Positions 17,206 to 27,012 of a stretch of 64,000 bases of DNA are shown piece after piece. A program made the translations under genes and the position numbers. Each line of letters opens with the position of its first letter. Positions within the stretch are counted from its first letter, which is position 1. The notes below the pieces were generated by a model. The model did not search any database and had not been told where the DNA came from. It saw nothing but the letters and a program-made list of their open reading frames with translations. The DNA is from JAHEGP01 sp963792875 (lineage in GTDB: Bacteria; Pseudomonadota; Gammaproteobacteria; Pseudomonadales; JAHEGP01): assembly GCA_963792875.1 (NCBI GenBank), contig CAWBXV010000008.1, positions 1 through 64,000 of the forward strand. Reading direction: 5' to 3'.

Positions 17206-19542
17206 ATGGACGTCCCTGGCAAAGTGGGAGTCAAGCTCACTGCCGTGAAAGGCGGAGGGCAACGGCAGGTTCCGCAGCAGCGCCTGCCCGCCCGGTTGAG
17301 CAATGTGCGGGACAAGTCGCGGTTGCGTCTGGTGCAGCTGCTGGCGCAGATGTTTGATTATGCCGATGATGCCTTGTTCGAGATGGCCGATCGGGCCGGC
17401 AGCAACCACGAACAGAATATTTACTTCGAATCGATGCGGACGCTGCGCATCGATCGTCGGCGCATCGAGATGGCGTTCGCCCAGGCGCTCGATGCCGCTT
17501 TTGCGGAAATCCGCAGCGGCTCAGAGCAGCCCGCGGGTCAGGCTGCGCCGGCGCGCAAGCTGTCCCTGGTGGCGGATGAGGAGATAGAAAGCGTGCTCGC
17601 GGCGGAGGGCATGGTCGCCCGCACCATGACGCAGGCTGCCGACGAGCTGTCGTTGCTGTCGATGCGCTTCGAGAGCCTGCTCAACGGCATCAGCCTCAAC
17701 AATGACAACAACCCGCTCTCGCCCAAGGCGGTGTCGCAGGCCTTCGTGCGGGCTTCTTCCGGCCTGCAGGTCGACGTCAAGGCGCATCTGTTCCTGCTCA
17801 AGCTGTTCGAGAAATACGTACTCAGGGAACTCGTCGACATCTATCGGGGCCTCAATCGGGAGCTCGCCGAAGATGGCGTGTTAAAGAACATCTCCCTCGC
17901 CGACAAGGTGCAGCAGGCGGGCCGAGGCGGCGCTGACAGCCCTGCCGAGGACAGGCTTCTCGAGGGTGGCGCGGCGAAGTCAGACCTGGCGGGCGACGGT
18001 CAGGACGATGTCTTCAGTCAATTGCAGCGGCTGCTGCAGGCGGGCGCACCCGCGGGCATGAGCCGGCGCGAGGTTGCCGGCGACGGTGCGGTCAAGATCG
18101 TGCGGCGGGCGCTGGTGCTGGACATGCTGTCCAATCTGCAGGCGCGCATGCCGGCGATGGATGCCGATGCGTCGGGTTATCTGCGGGATCTTCCCGGCGA
18201 TAGCGATATCGGTCAGGCGTTGCTGGAGCTGCTCAATCAGAGTGAGGAGGACGGCCGCTACGAACTGGGTCGCGTGGATGAGGACGCCATCAACCTGGTG
18301 TCGATGCTCTTTCAGTTCGTACTCGACGACGACAACATCGCGCCGCCGATCAAGGCACTGCTGAGCCGCCTGCAGTTTCCGATGGCTAAGGTGGCGCTCA
18401 TGGACAAGCGCTTCTTCGGTGAGGGCGGGCACCCGGCGCGAAAGCTGCTCAATGCCATGGCTCAGGCCGGTATCGGCTGGGAGCCGGCGGCCAGCGCCGA
18501 GCGCGATTTTCTGTACCGCAAAATCAAGCAGACCGTGGAGACGGTACTGGCCCGCTTCGAGGATGACATCGGTGTGTTTCAGGAGGCGCTGACCGACTTT
18601 GCCAGCTTCGTGGACAACGAGCGCCGGCGGGCCGGCATCGTCGAGCAGCGGACGCTGGAGGCGGAGCAGGGTAAGGCACGGGCCGAGCTGGCGCGGCGCA
18701 GCGTCGCCTCCACCATCGCGCGCTGTACCGAGCACAAGTCCATACCCGGGGTGATCGCCGAACTGCTGGAGCACGCCTGGTCCAAGGCGATGTTCCTGAT
18801 CTATGTCCGCGAGGGTGATTCCAGCGAGGCTTGGAAGAGCAGCGTCCGCATCCTGGAAGAGCTGGTGTGGAGCGTGCAGCCCAAGCACGGTGAATCGGAA
18901 CGGCAGCGGCTGGCCAAGCTGATGCCGGCACTGGCGAAGGACATTCGGGACGGCCTGTCCCGGGTTGGTTTCAGCCATTTCGCGCTCAATCATTTTTTCG
19001 AGCAGCTGTCCGGCATCCACCAGTGCCTGCTCGAGCGCGCGCCGGCGCTGGACGATGCGCCCCCGCTGGCACATCAGGCCCCGCCGCCGGGGACCGGGGT
19101 CGATGGCGAGTCACTGCGATCCACGCTGGACAACATGCTCAGCGGCAACCGCTTCGGCGGCGATGGCGAACCATCGGCTGCGGCCGACGACGCGTCGGCG
19201 GAGTGGCCCCGGGAGACGCCGGCGGCAGACGCAGCGCCGCAGCAGCCCCCGCTGGCCTTGGATGAGGCCACGCTGGCGCTGGTCGACCGGCTGACGATGG
19301 GCAGTTGGGTGCAGTACAATCAGCATGCCGAGGCCAGCTTCCGCTGTCGTCTGGCGGCCATCATGAAGCCCACGGGGAACTATATCTTCGTAAACCGCTC
19401 CGGCAAGAAAGTGGCGGAGTGGAGCCGGGAGCAGCTGGCAGCTAAAGTCGCTGCCAATATCGTCAACCTGCTCGACGATCGCCTGTTGTTTGATCGCGCC
19501 CTGGAGTCGGTGATCTCCCAGCTCAAGCAGAATCGCCAGTGA
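17206..19542 (+). CDS. DUF1631 family protein
   Basis: This 778-residue cytoplasmic protein matches the DUF1631 family of gammaproteobacteria. It has a Phe/Asp-rich opening (QMFDYADDALFEMADRAG, about 47-64) and the NNDNNPLSP and FLLKLFEKYVL segments near 165-205. A long helical middle follows, and a small beta-rich C-terminal domain (about 695-750: GSWVQY, KPTGNYIFVNRSGKKV) resembles a PilZ-like barrel. The function is not established; a link to cyclic-di-GMP through the C-terminus is possible but unproven. The start follows a weak GGAAAT ribosome site. It is transcribed toward ampD. Confidence 0.8.
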   Translation: MDVPGKVGVKLTAVKGGGQRQVPQQRLPARLSNVRDKSRLRLVQLLAQMFDYADDALFEMADRAGSNHEQNIYFESMRTLRIDRRRIEMAFAQALDAAFAEIRSGSEQPAGQAAPARKLSLVADEEIESVLAAEGMVARTMTQAADELSLLSMRFESLLNGISLNNDNNPLSPKAVSQAFVRASSGLQVDVKAHLFLLKLFEKYVLRELVDIYRGLNRELAEDGVLKNISLADKVQQAGRGGADSPAEDRLLEGGAAKSDLAGDGQDDVFSQLQRLLQAGAPAGMSRREVAGDGAVKIVRRALVLDMLSNLQARMPAMDADASGYLRDLPGDSDIGQALLELLNQSEEDGRYELGRVDEDAINLVSMLFQFVLDDDNIAPPIKALLSRLQFPMAKVALMDKRFFGEGGHPARKLLNAMAQAGIGWEPAASAERDFLYRKIKQTVETVLARFEDDIGVFQEALTDFASFVDNERRRAGIVEQRTLEAEQGKARAELARRSVASTIARCTEHKSIPGVIAELLEHAWSKAMFLIYVREGDSSEAWKSSVRILEELVWSVQPKHGESERQRLAKLMPALAKDIRDGLSRVGFSHFALNHFFEQLSGIHQCLLERAPALDDAPPLAHQAPPPGTGVDGESLRSTLDNMLSGNRFGGDGEPSAAADDASAEWPRETPAADAAPQQPPLALDEATLALVDRLTMGSWVQYNQHAEASFRCRLAAIMKPTGNYIFVNRSGKKVAEWSREQLAAKVAANIVNLLDDRLLFDRALESVISQLKQNRQ

Positions 19543-19606
19543 CACGGCATCGCAGGCTTGTTGGGCGCGGCGGCGCCGGGACCGCTTGAAGGCGCCGAGG
19601 AACGTC

Positions 19607-20200
19607 ATGTCTGAGCTCCCCTTGCCGCCTGGCTCACACCGATACGGTCCGGTTTGCGGCGGCTGGCTGCGCGGGGCGCGGATCGTGCGCAGTCCCAACT
19701 GCGGTGAGCGCCCGGCCGGTGTGGCGGTGGACCTGCTGGTCATCCACAACATCAGCCTGCCGCCCGGGGAGTTTGGCGGCCGCTATATTGACGATTTCTT
19801 TCGCAATGTACTCGAACCTTCCGCCCACCCGTACTTTGCCCGCATCCGCTCGTTGCAGGTCTCCGCGCACCTGCTGATCGACCGTGCCGGGGTGGTGACG
19901 CAGTACGTGGATTTCAATCGACGCGCCTGGCACGCCGGAGTGTCCAGCTTTTGCGGCAGGGAAAACTGCAACGACTTCAGCATTGGCATCGAGCTGGAGG
20001 GCAGCGATTACCACCCCTTCACTGACCTGCAGTACGAAACGCTGATCCAGGTGACCCGCCACCTGCGCCGCGCGTATCCGGCGATCGCGACGTCGCGCGT
20101 GGTCGGGCACAGCGATATCGCCCCGGGGCGCAAGACCGACCCCGGCCCGCTGTTTGACTGGGGGCGCTATCGGCAGGGTATGATGGCCGCGGACCTATAG
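19607..20200 (+). CDS. ampD: 1,6-anhydro-N-acetylmuramyl-L-alanine amidase
   Basis: AmpD cleaves the peptide from anhydromuropeptides in cytoplasmic peptidoglycan recycling and thereby keeps AmpC-type beta-lactamase regulators silent. The 197-residue protein has no signal peptide and shows the amidase-2 zinc ligands: H47 in VIHNIS, the histidine in the RAWHAG segment, and the C-terminal GHSDIAPGRKTDPG. The ATG at 19607 is preceded by GAGGA at five bases. It follows the DUF1631 gene; the next gene is a ROK amino-sugar-type kinase, which fits a wall-recycling context. Confidence 0.95.
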   Translation: MSELPLPPGSHRYGPVCGGWLRGARIVRSPNCGERPAGVAVDLLVIHNISLPPGEFGGRYIDDFFRNVLEPSAHPYFARIRSLQVSAHLLIDRAGVVTQYVDFNRRAWHAGVSSFCGRENCNDFSIGIELEGSDYHPFTDLQYETLIQVTRHLRRAYPAIATSRVVGHSDIAPGRKTDPGPLFDWGRYRQGMMAADL

Positions 20201-20307
20201 CTGCAGGCGAGGATAGCGTTCGGCGCTGGTGGCCAGCGGTGAGCCCGTGCTGTAGCGGTGCCGGGGCTGCTGTGGGATCATGCTGCAAACAGGGGAAGTG
20301 GCCGCGT

Positions 20308-21210
20308 ATGCGCATTGGTGTCGATCTGGGCGGAACAAAAATCGAGGCGCTGGCGCTGGACGCCGCGGGTCGTGAGCTGCTGCGCCGCCGCGTGCCCACG
20401 CCGGTGGGTGATTACCCGGGTATCGTGCGCGCCGTGGCGAGTCTGATCGCGGCCTTCGAGCGGGAGCTCGGCCAGCAGGGCAGCGTCGGCATCGGCGCGC
20501 CGGGCAGCATCTCGGCGGTGTCCGGCCGCATGAAGAACTGTAATTCCACGCTGCTCAATGGCCGGGCCTTCGCGCAGGATTTGAGCCGGGAACTGGGGCG
20601 CGAGGTGAGGATCGCCAACGACGCCGACTGCTTCGCGCTGTCCGAGGCGAGCGACGGCGCGGCAGCCGGCGCCGCCAGCGTGTTTGGCGTCATTCTCGGC
20701 ACCGGCGCGGGCGGCGGTCTGGTCGTGGGCGGGCGCCTGCTGTCCGGCCCCAATGGTATCTGCGGTGAATGGGGGCACAATCCGGTGCCCTTTCCGCCGG
20801 CGCCGGATTATCGCCCCAGGGTGTGCTTCTGTGGTCGCGCCGACTGCGTCGAAACCTGGCTGTCTGGAACGGGCTTTGAAAAGAGCTATGCGCTGGCCAG
20901 CGGCCACCACCGCAGCGCCCGCGAGGTCGCGCAGCTCATGCTCGCCGGCGATGTCGTTGCCGGCGAGTGCTACCAGCACTACGTCGACCTGCTGGCCCGG
21001 GCGCTGGCCGTGGTCTGCAACATCGTCGACCCCCACGTGGTGGTACTGGGCGGGGGCATGTCCAATATTCCCACCCTGTGCGAGGACGTGGCGAGCCGGT
21101 GGGGCGATTATATCTTTACCGACCGGGTGGACACCCGGTTGGTGAAGGCCGTGCACGGCGATTCCAGCGGGGTGCGGGGCGCCGCCTGGCTGTGGCCGGC
21201 CGCAACCTGA
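20308..21210 (+). CDS. ROK family sugar kinase (NagK/Mak-like)
   Basis: This 300-residue ROK kinase phosphorylates a hexose or amino sugar. It has the N-terminal phosphate loop DLGGTKIE, the catalytic aspartate in NDADCFAL (D107), the GTGAGGG loop, and the zinc site formed by H157 and the cysteines of CFCGRADC (173-180). The EWGHNP and CGRADCVE context is closest to N-acetylglucosamine kinase or fructokinase. I chose the ATG at 20308, with AGGGGAAG nine bases upstream. Next to ampD, N-acetylglucosamine recycling is plausible, but substrate choice between NagK and Mak cannot be settled here. Confidence 0.88.
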   Translation: MRIGVDLGGTKIEALALDAAGRELLRRRVPTPVGDYPGIVRAVASLIAAFERELGQQGSVGIGAPGSISAVSGRMKNCNSTLLNGRAFAQDLSRELGREVRIANDADCFALSEASDGAAAGAASVFGVILGTGAGGGLVVGGRLLSGPNGICGEWGHNPVPFPPAPDYRPRVCFCGRADCVETWLSGTGFEKSYALASGHHRSAREVAQLMLAGDVVAGECYQHYVDLLARALAVVCNIVDPHVVVLGGGMSNIPTLCEDVASRWGDYIFTDRVDTRLVKAVHGDSSGVRGAAWLWPAAT

Positions 21211-21250
21211 TCAACCGTCACTGCCAGCGGCGCGCAGCGGGTGCGCCCGG

Positions 21251-22219
21251 TCAGCCGGGCGCAGCGCCATCATCGACCAGGTGCCCGCTGGCGGCCGCCG
21301 CCACCCGCGTCGCGAGCTGTCGATGGCTGGGGCATTCGAGCCCATACTGGCGGCCCACCCTAAGCAGATAGCCATTGATGTAGTCGATCTCCGTCTGCCG
21401 CCGCTGGCGGATGTCCTGCAGCATCGAGGACACATTGCCGGCGGTGCTCAGGCAGATCTCGGCAACCCGCTGCTGCAGCTGGTGGGCGCTCAGGTCGATG
21501 CCCTGGCTGCGGCTGACCGCCTCCACTTCGTGGCACAGCGCCGGGATCCACTGCCGGCACCCGGGATGGGTCGGCAGCTCGCCGTTCCTGATGTCGTAGA
21601 TGGCGGTCAGCGGGTTGATGACGCTGTTGACGGCCAGCTTCTGCCACTGCGCGCGATAGATGTCATGGCTGCTCTGCAAGGCCAGCAGCTGCTGATCGAG
21701 CTCCCCGCAGAGCGCGGCGCCGGTCAGTTGCGTCGCTTCGCGCGGAAACAGCCCCAGCAGGGTGACGCCGCGCCCGGCCCGGCGCACCGTGAACGGCGCG
21801 ATGCGGTGGGCACCGTCCGTGCTGACGCCGCAGCAAAGTCTCAGGTCGGGACGCTGCTTGAGCAGCTCCTCGGCGACGCCCATGCCGTTCTGCACCAGCA
21901 GCACCAGGGCGCCGGCGCGCAGCTGCGGCGCGACCGCGCTGAAGGCCGCCAGCGTCTGGTGCGCCTTGCAGCAGATCAGCAGGCGGTCGAATGGTGCGCG
22001 GGGCGCTTCGGCGAGGTCCGCGTCGCAGTGCACCAGCCGGCTCTGGTCGCCCTCGAGCAGGGTGATGCCGCGGCCGCTGCGGAAGACCTCCAGACTCCGC
22101 GCATCCCGCAGCAGCAGCGTCACCTCGTGGCCGGCCTCCCGCAATGCCCCCGCCCACAGGCAGCCCATGGCGCCGGCGCCGAGCACATGCCAGAGCTTTG
22201 ACTGGCGCGGGGAATTCAT
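21251..22219 (-). CDS. panE: 2-dehydropantoate 2-reductase
   Basis: PanE reduces ketopantoate with NADPH in pantothenate and coenzyme A synthesis. The 322-residue protein begins with a Rossmann loop (VLGAGAMGCLWAG, about 12-24), followed by the LLICCKAHQT segment with the conserved lysine and VLLVQNGMG. The C-terminal helical domain contains WQKLAVNSVINPLTA, with the catalytic lysine, and ends with the TEIDYINGY motif. It is convergent with the ROK gene and divergent from yajQ. Confidence 0.92.
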   Translation of the reverse strand: MNSPRQSKLWHVLGAGAMGCLWAGALREAGHEVTLLLRDARSLEVFRSGRGITLLEGDQSRLVHCDADLAEAPRAPFDRLLICCKAHQTLAAFSAVAPQLRAGALVLLVQNGMGVAEELLKQRPDLRLCCGVSTDGAHRIAPFTVRRAGRGVTLLGLFPREATQLTGAALCGELDQQLLALQSSHDIYRAQWQKLAVNSVINPLTAIYDIRNGELPTHPGCRQWIPALCHEVEAVSRSQGIDLSAHQLQQRVAEICLSTAGNVSSMLQDIRQRRQTEIDYINGYLLRVGRQYGLECPSHRQLATRVAAAASGHLVDDGAAPG

Positions 22220-22291
22220 TTACTTTAGCCCGCCACGCGTACGCGCCGCGTGGGTCCAGGTCGGGGCCGGAAATCCGGGAGGAGTGCTGCT

Positions 22292-22774
22292 GTGCCAAGT
22301 TTTGATGTCGTGTCCGAGGTTGATCTCCATCAGCTTACCAACGCCGTTGACCAGGCGGCAAGAATAGTGACAAACCGGTTCGATTTCAAAGGCGTCGATG
22401 CCGGCTTCGAGCAGGACGGCCACACCATCCATGTGCACGCCGAGGCCGATTTCCATATCCAGCAGATGGTCGACATGCTGCGCAGCGCCCTGGTGAAGTG
22501 TCAGGTCGATCCGATGGCGATGGACGTTGGCGAACCCAGGCCTTCCGGCAAGCGGGTGCTGCTGGACGTCGGCATCAAGCAGGGGCTGGACAAGGAGCTG
22601 GCAAAGAAGATCGCCAAGCAGATCAAGGACACCAAGCTCAAGGTCCAGGCTGTCATACAGGGCGATCAGGTGCGCGTGACCGGCAAGAAGCGCGATGAGC
22701 TGCAGCAGATCATCGCCCTGCTCAAGGCGGACGATTTCGGCCAGCCGCTGCAGTTCATCAATTTCCGCGACTAG
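22292..22774 (+). CDS. yajQ: YajQ family nucleotide-binding protein
   Basis: YajQ-family proteins bind nucleotides; in Xanthomonas and Pseudomonas members have been reported as cyclic-di-GMP effectors. The 160-residue protein starts MPSFDVVSEV and contains NRFDFKG and DGHTIHVHAEADFH, with the family end FGQPLQFINFRD. The start is a GTG at 22292 with a strong GGGAGGAG site seven bases upstream. It overlaps the end of the convergent alkyltransferase-like gene by 17 bases. Confidence 0.94.
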   Translation: MPSFDVVSEVDLHQLTNAVDQAARIVTNRFDFKGVDAGFEQDGHTIHVHAEADFHIQQMVDMLRSALVKCQVDPMAMDVGEPRPSGKRVLLDVGIKQGLDKELAKKIAKQIKDTKLKVQAVIQGDQVRVTGKKRDELQQIIALLKADDFGQPLQFINFRD

Positions 22775-23141
22775 GCTTCTCCGTCCCGGCTGCCGTCTGC
22801 GCCTCACCGCGCTCCGGTCGCCACTGGTAGGTGGCGAGGCGGATGCGCCCGCCGCGGAAGGCGACCCCCTCCTGCTGTAACAGCTCCCGCTGCCGCTCGT
22901 GGGCCGCGCTCCCCGGCGGCAGGGCGAGTTCGCCCCTGGCATTGACGACGCGGTGCCAGGGCAATCGACTCTGTGCCGGCAGCTCCGACAGGATGCGTCC
23001 AACCCAGCGGGCCTGGGATGGCGTGCCCGCCAGCGCCGCCACCTGGCCGTAAGTGGCGACGCGGCCAGCCGGTATGCGCGCTACGGCGAGGTAGACGGCC
23101 GCCCGCTGCGTGTCTCTCTCGGAGGTTTTCATGGGCGCCAT
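22758..23141 (-). CDS. alkyltransferase-like (ATL) protein, DNA alkylation recognition
   Basis: This protein has the DNA-binding fold of O6-methylguanine-DNA methyltransferase, but the active-site cysteine is replaced. The motif PCHRV reads PWHRV (61-65, W62), which defines the ATL group. Such proteins bind O6-alkylguanine and hand the lesion to nucleotide excision repair rather than repairing it. The helix-turn-helix part (VATYGQVAALAG, with the Arg finger R45) is intact. Two starts are possible (23141 or 23132), neither with a clear ribosome site. It is about 127 residues, as usual for ATLs, and converges on yajQ with a 17-base overlap. Confidence 0.88.
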   Translation of the reverse strand: MAPMKTSERDTQRAAVYLAVARIPAGRVATYGQVAALAGTPSQARWVGRILSELPAQSRLPWHRVVNARGELALPPGSAAHERQRELLQQEGVAFRGGRIRLATYQWRPERGEAQTAAGTEKPSRGN

Positions 23142-23385
23142 GTTAGCAGCATGCGCGGCCCTCGGGCGCACCGCGCGCAGCTTGCGCCCAGGGTCCGTCC
23201 CCTTCGCGTGGCGGGCTCCCTCCGGCACCGCCTCGTTGCGGCGTCGCCTTGCTGAGCACGCTCCCCCTTTTTTGCCGCATGTGGCTGGCCGCCCTTGAAT
23301 TGCGCCCTGGTCGGCCCCACATCAGCGACCAGTCCGCAGGGAGTTGGCGCGTCGATGGCCGCTTCCCGGCCGCGCTTTTTCGGGC

Positions 23386-23413
23386 TTGACGAATGTCGAG
23401 CGCGCATTATCAT
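23386..23413 (+). promoter_or_regulatory. sigma-70 promoter of groESL
   Basis: TTGACG (23386-23391) and TATCAT (23408-23413) are 16 bases apart. The CIRCE operator begins exactly at the last base of the -10, so HrcA binding would block transcription. The rest of the 390-bp gap between the ATL gene and groES shows nothing else I can support. Confidence 0.75.
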
Positions 23414-23439
23414 TAGCACTCTCGTGGCGAGAGTGCTAA
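23413..23439 (+). promoter_or_regulatory. CIRCE operator (HrcA binding site)
   Basis: A perfect inverted repeat TTAGCACTC (23413-23421), nine bases, GAGTGCTAA (23431-23439) matches the CIRCE consensus without a mismatch. HrcA, a heat-labile repressor, binds it. It sits at the groESL transcription start, so the chaperonin operon is predicted to be under HrcA control and an hrcA gene should exist elsewhere in the genome. Confidence 0.97.
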
Positions 23440-23531
23440 AACACTCAAGCGGACCCGTTGGTCATGTGAAGTTGAGCCGTTGCGCCCTGGGGGTGTGGCG
23501 GTGGAGTAAAACCAGAAGGAGAAGATCGGTA

Positions 23532-23819
23532 ATGAAAATTCGTCCACTGCGCGATCGCGTCGTTGTGCGCCGTAAGGAAGAAGAACAAACCTCTGCGGGC
23601 GGCATCGTTCTGCCGGGCAGCGCCAAGGAAAAGCCCAACCAGGGCGTCGTTGTCGCGGTTGGTGATGGCGCCGTACTGGAAAATGGCGATGTCAGGCCCA
23701 TGGTTCTGAAGAAGGGTGATGTCGTGATCTTTGGCCAGTACTCCGGCAATACCGTGAAAATCGACGGCGAAGAGCTGGTCATCATGAATGAGAGCGAAGT
23801 TTACGGCGTCGTTGAATAA
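23532..23819 (+). CDS. groES: co-chaperonin GroES
   Basis: GroES is the 10-kDa lid of the GroEL folding chamber. The 95-residue protein starts MKIRPLRDRVVVRR, contains the mobile loop EEQTSAGGIVLPG (about 19-31) and ends in MNESEVYGVVE. AGAAGGAGA precedes the ATG at 23532; in-frame codons upstream run through the CIRCE region and are not translated. It forms an operon with groEL, 57 bases downstream. Confidence 0.99.
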   Translation: MKIRPLRDRVVVRRKEEEQTSAGGIVLPGSAKEKPNQGVVVAVGDGAVLENGDVRPMVLKKGDVVIFGQYSGNTVKIDGEELVIMNESEVYGVVE

Positions 23820-23876
23820 GCAGCAGTCCACCCGGCGTCACAACAGCACATTGGAAAAGTAAAGGATATTCAGCAC

Positions 23877-25529
<1,653 letters not shown>

Positions 25530-25561
25530 TCTAGCAGTCCTGCCGCGCCCCTGGGCGCAAT

Positions 25562-25592
25562 AAAAAGCCCCGGCCTGGTCCGGGGCTTTTTT
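25562..25592 (+). terminator. rho-independent terminator of groESL
   Basis: The stem AAAGCCCCGG (25564-25573) pairs with CCGGGGCTTT (25580-25589) around a six-base loop and is followed by a run of T to 25592; an A-run precedes it, so it could also work in the other direction. Confidence 0.95.
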
Positions 25593-25661
25593 ATGGGATT
25601 TGCCGGCAGCGGCGCCGCCGCGGGTCCCTGTGCGGGCCGGGGGGCGTAGGCGGTCAGCCGA

Positions 25662-25940
25662 TCATCCCAGCTTTCTGGCCAGAGTTCTTTCCAGTTCGGT
25701 CTGAATGGTGCGGGAGTAGAGGCCGAGTACCAGGCCCAGCTTCATGTTGACGGTGACGCGGCCGGGCCCCATGACGAGTTCGCCGCTGAGGCCGGAGCGT
25801 TTGAATGATACCGAGCGGTCGTCGGTCCACTGGGTTGCCAGACCGAAGCGCGATATCAGCTCTTGCTCGACAGAGCGCACGATGTCGCGGACTTCGTCGT
25901 CAGGTTTGTGGTGGCGTTGCGTGATCTGTACTTTGCTCAT
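25662..25940 (-). CDS. polyhydroxyalkanoic acid system family protein
   Basis: The 92-residue protein resembles the PHA granule-region/PHA-system family (PF09650 type). It has a short N-terminus MSKVQITQRH, an acidic helix with EVRDIVRSVEQEL, the segment GELVMGPGRVTVNMKLG, and a C-terminal helix. Members are found near PHA genes, but no PHA synthase is in this window and the molecular role is unknown. The ATG at 25940 gives the family length; the frame stays open upstream without a ribosome site. It lies downstream of sodB on the same strand, across a 206-bp gap that shows no clear promoter. Confidence 0.78.
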   Translation of the reverse strand: MSKVQITQRHHKPDDEVRDIVRSVEQELISRFGLATQWTDDRSVSFKRSGLSGELVMGPGRVTVNMKLGLVLGLYSRTIQTELERTLARKLG

Positions 25941-26146
25941 TAGGCCACACTCGGCATGGCGGTGGTCAAACTGCCGGCCCGGTGCTCCTGGGTGACTGTC
26001 CTGGCGCCGGTCTGACACGCTGCAGTTCAATGATGGGATGATAGTAGCACCTGGCCGGCTGTTTGGGGATGCCGCGCAGTGGCTTTGCAGTGGGGGGGCG
26101 GCAGCGCCAGGCAGAACATGCCCGGGCGCCGCCTGGTTGGTGCGGA

Positions 26147-26731
26147 TCAGGATGACAGGTTGGCGTTGACGAAGTCCCAGTTGACCAGGGCCCAGAACGC
26201 TTTGAGATAGTTGGGGCGCGCGTTGCGGTAATCGATGTAGTAAGCGTGCTCCCACACGTCGCAGGTCAGCAGCGGGGTGACGCCGGACTCGGTCAGCGGT
26301 GAGCCGGCGTTGCTGGTGTTGGTGATGGCGATGGCGCCATCGGGCTTCTTGACCAGCCAGGTCCATCCCGAGCCGAAGTTATTGACGGCGCTGTTGGTGA
26401 ACTCCTGCTGAAACGCCTCGAACGAGCCAAAGGTGGCATCGATGGCGGCTGCGATCGCGCCGTTGGCGGCGCCGCCGCCATTGGGGCTCAGGCAATGCCA
26501 GTAGAACGTGTGATTCCAGACCTGGGCGGCGTTGTTGAAGATGCCGCCCGTGGCTGAGCGCACGATCTCTTCCAGCGACTTGCCTTCAAATTCGGAACCC
26601 GGTACCAGGCCATTGAGTTTGTCGACATAGGTCTGGTGGTGTTTGCCGTAATGAAAGTCCAGAGTTTCTGCAGAAATATGCGGCTGCAATGCATCCCGTG
26701 CGTAGGGCAGGGCAGGCAGTTCGAACGGCAT
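26147..26731 (-). CDS. sodB: superoxide dismutase, iron type
   Basis: The enzyme converts superoxide to oxygen and hydrogen peroxide in the cytoplasm. The 194-residue protein has the metal ligands of the Fe/Mn family: H27 in FHYGKHH, the histidine of WNHTFYW, and Asp/His in DVWEHAYY. The residues AAQVWNHTFYWHC and the FGSGW context are typical of the iron-specific SodB. A strong AAGGAGAG site precedes the ATG. A 12-bp palindrome (26764-26775) lies just upstream. Confidence 0.97.
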   Translation of the reverse strand: MPFELPALPYARDALQPHISAETLDFHYGKHHQTYVDKLNGLVPGSEFEGKSLEEIVRSATGGIFNNAAQVWNHTFYWHCLSPNGGGAANGAIAAAIDATFGSFEAFQQEFTNSAVNNFGSGWTWLVKKPDGAIAITNTSNAGSPLTESGVTPLLTCDVWEHAYYIDYRNARPNYLKAFWALVNWDFVNANLSS

Positions 26732-26763
26732 GTTTTTCTCTCCTTGGTACAGTGATGAATGGG

Positions 26764-26775
26764 GGCCACGTGGCC
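26764..26775. promoter_or_regulatory. 12-bp palindrome upstream of sodB
   Basis: GGCCACGTGGCC is a perfect palindrome with a CACGTG core, 33 bases before the sodB start codon. It could be an operator for sodB or for the divergent gene, but I do not know a regulator with this site, and in GC-rich DNA it may be chance. Confidence 0.25.
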
Positions 26776-27012
26776 TAGAAAGCTACCAGATGCACCGGCA
26801 AATTGCCAGCGCGGGGACGGCGCGCGGGCTTGCCTGGCTCGCCTCGGGCGTAACGGCGCGGCGGCCCCGCTCGGGGGTCGCCGCCGTTCACATCGAACTG
26901 CCCAAGCGCAGCCTTTATGGTTACAATCGCGCTGCCCGGCGGCGGTCACTCGCTGGTTTCCCCCGGCCATTGGTAGTAAATTAGTCCGCAGTCTGTGGTA
27001 GTGAGAGAAGCT

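Noticed and set aside
22758..23141. Active O6-methylguanine-DNA methyltransferase
   Set aside because: The acceptor cysteine is replaced by tryptophan in PWHRV, so transfer is not possible.
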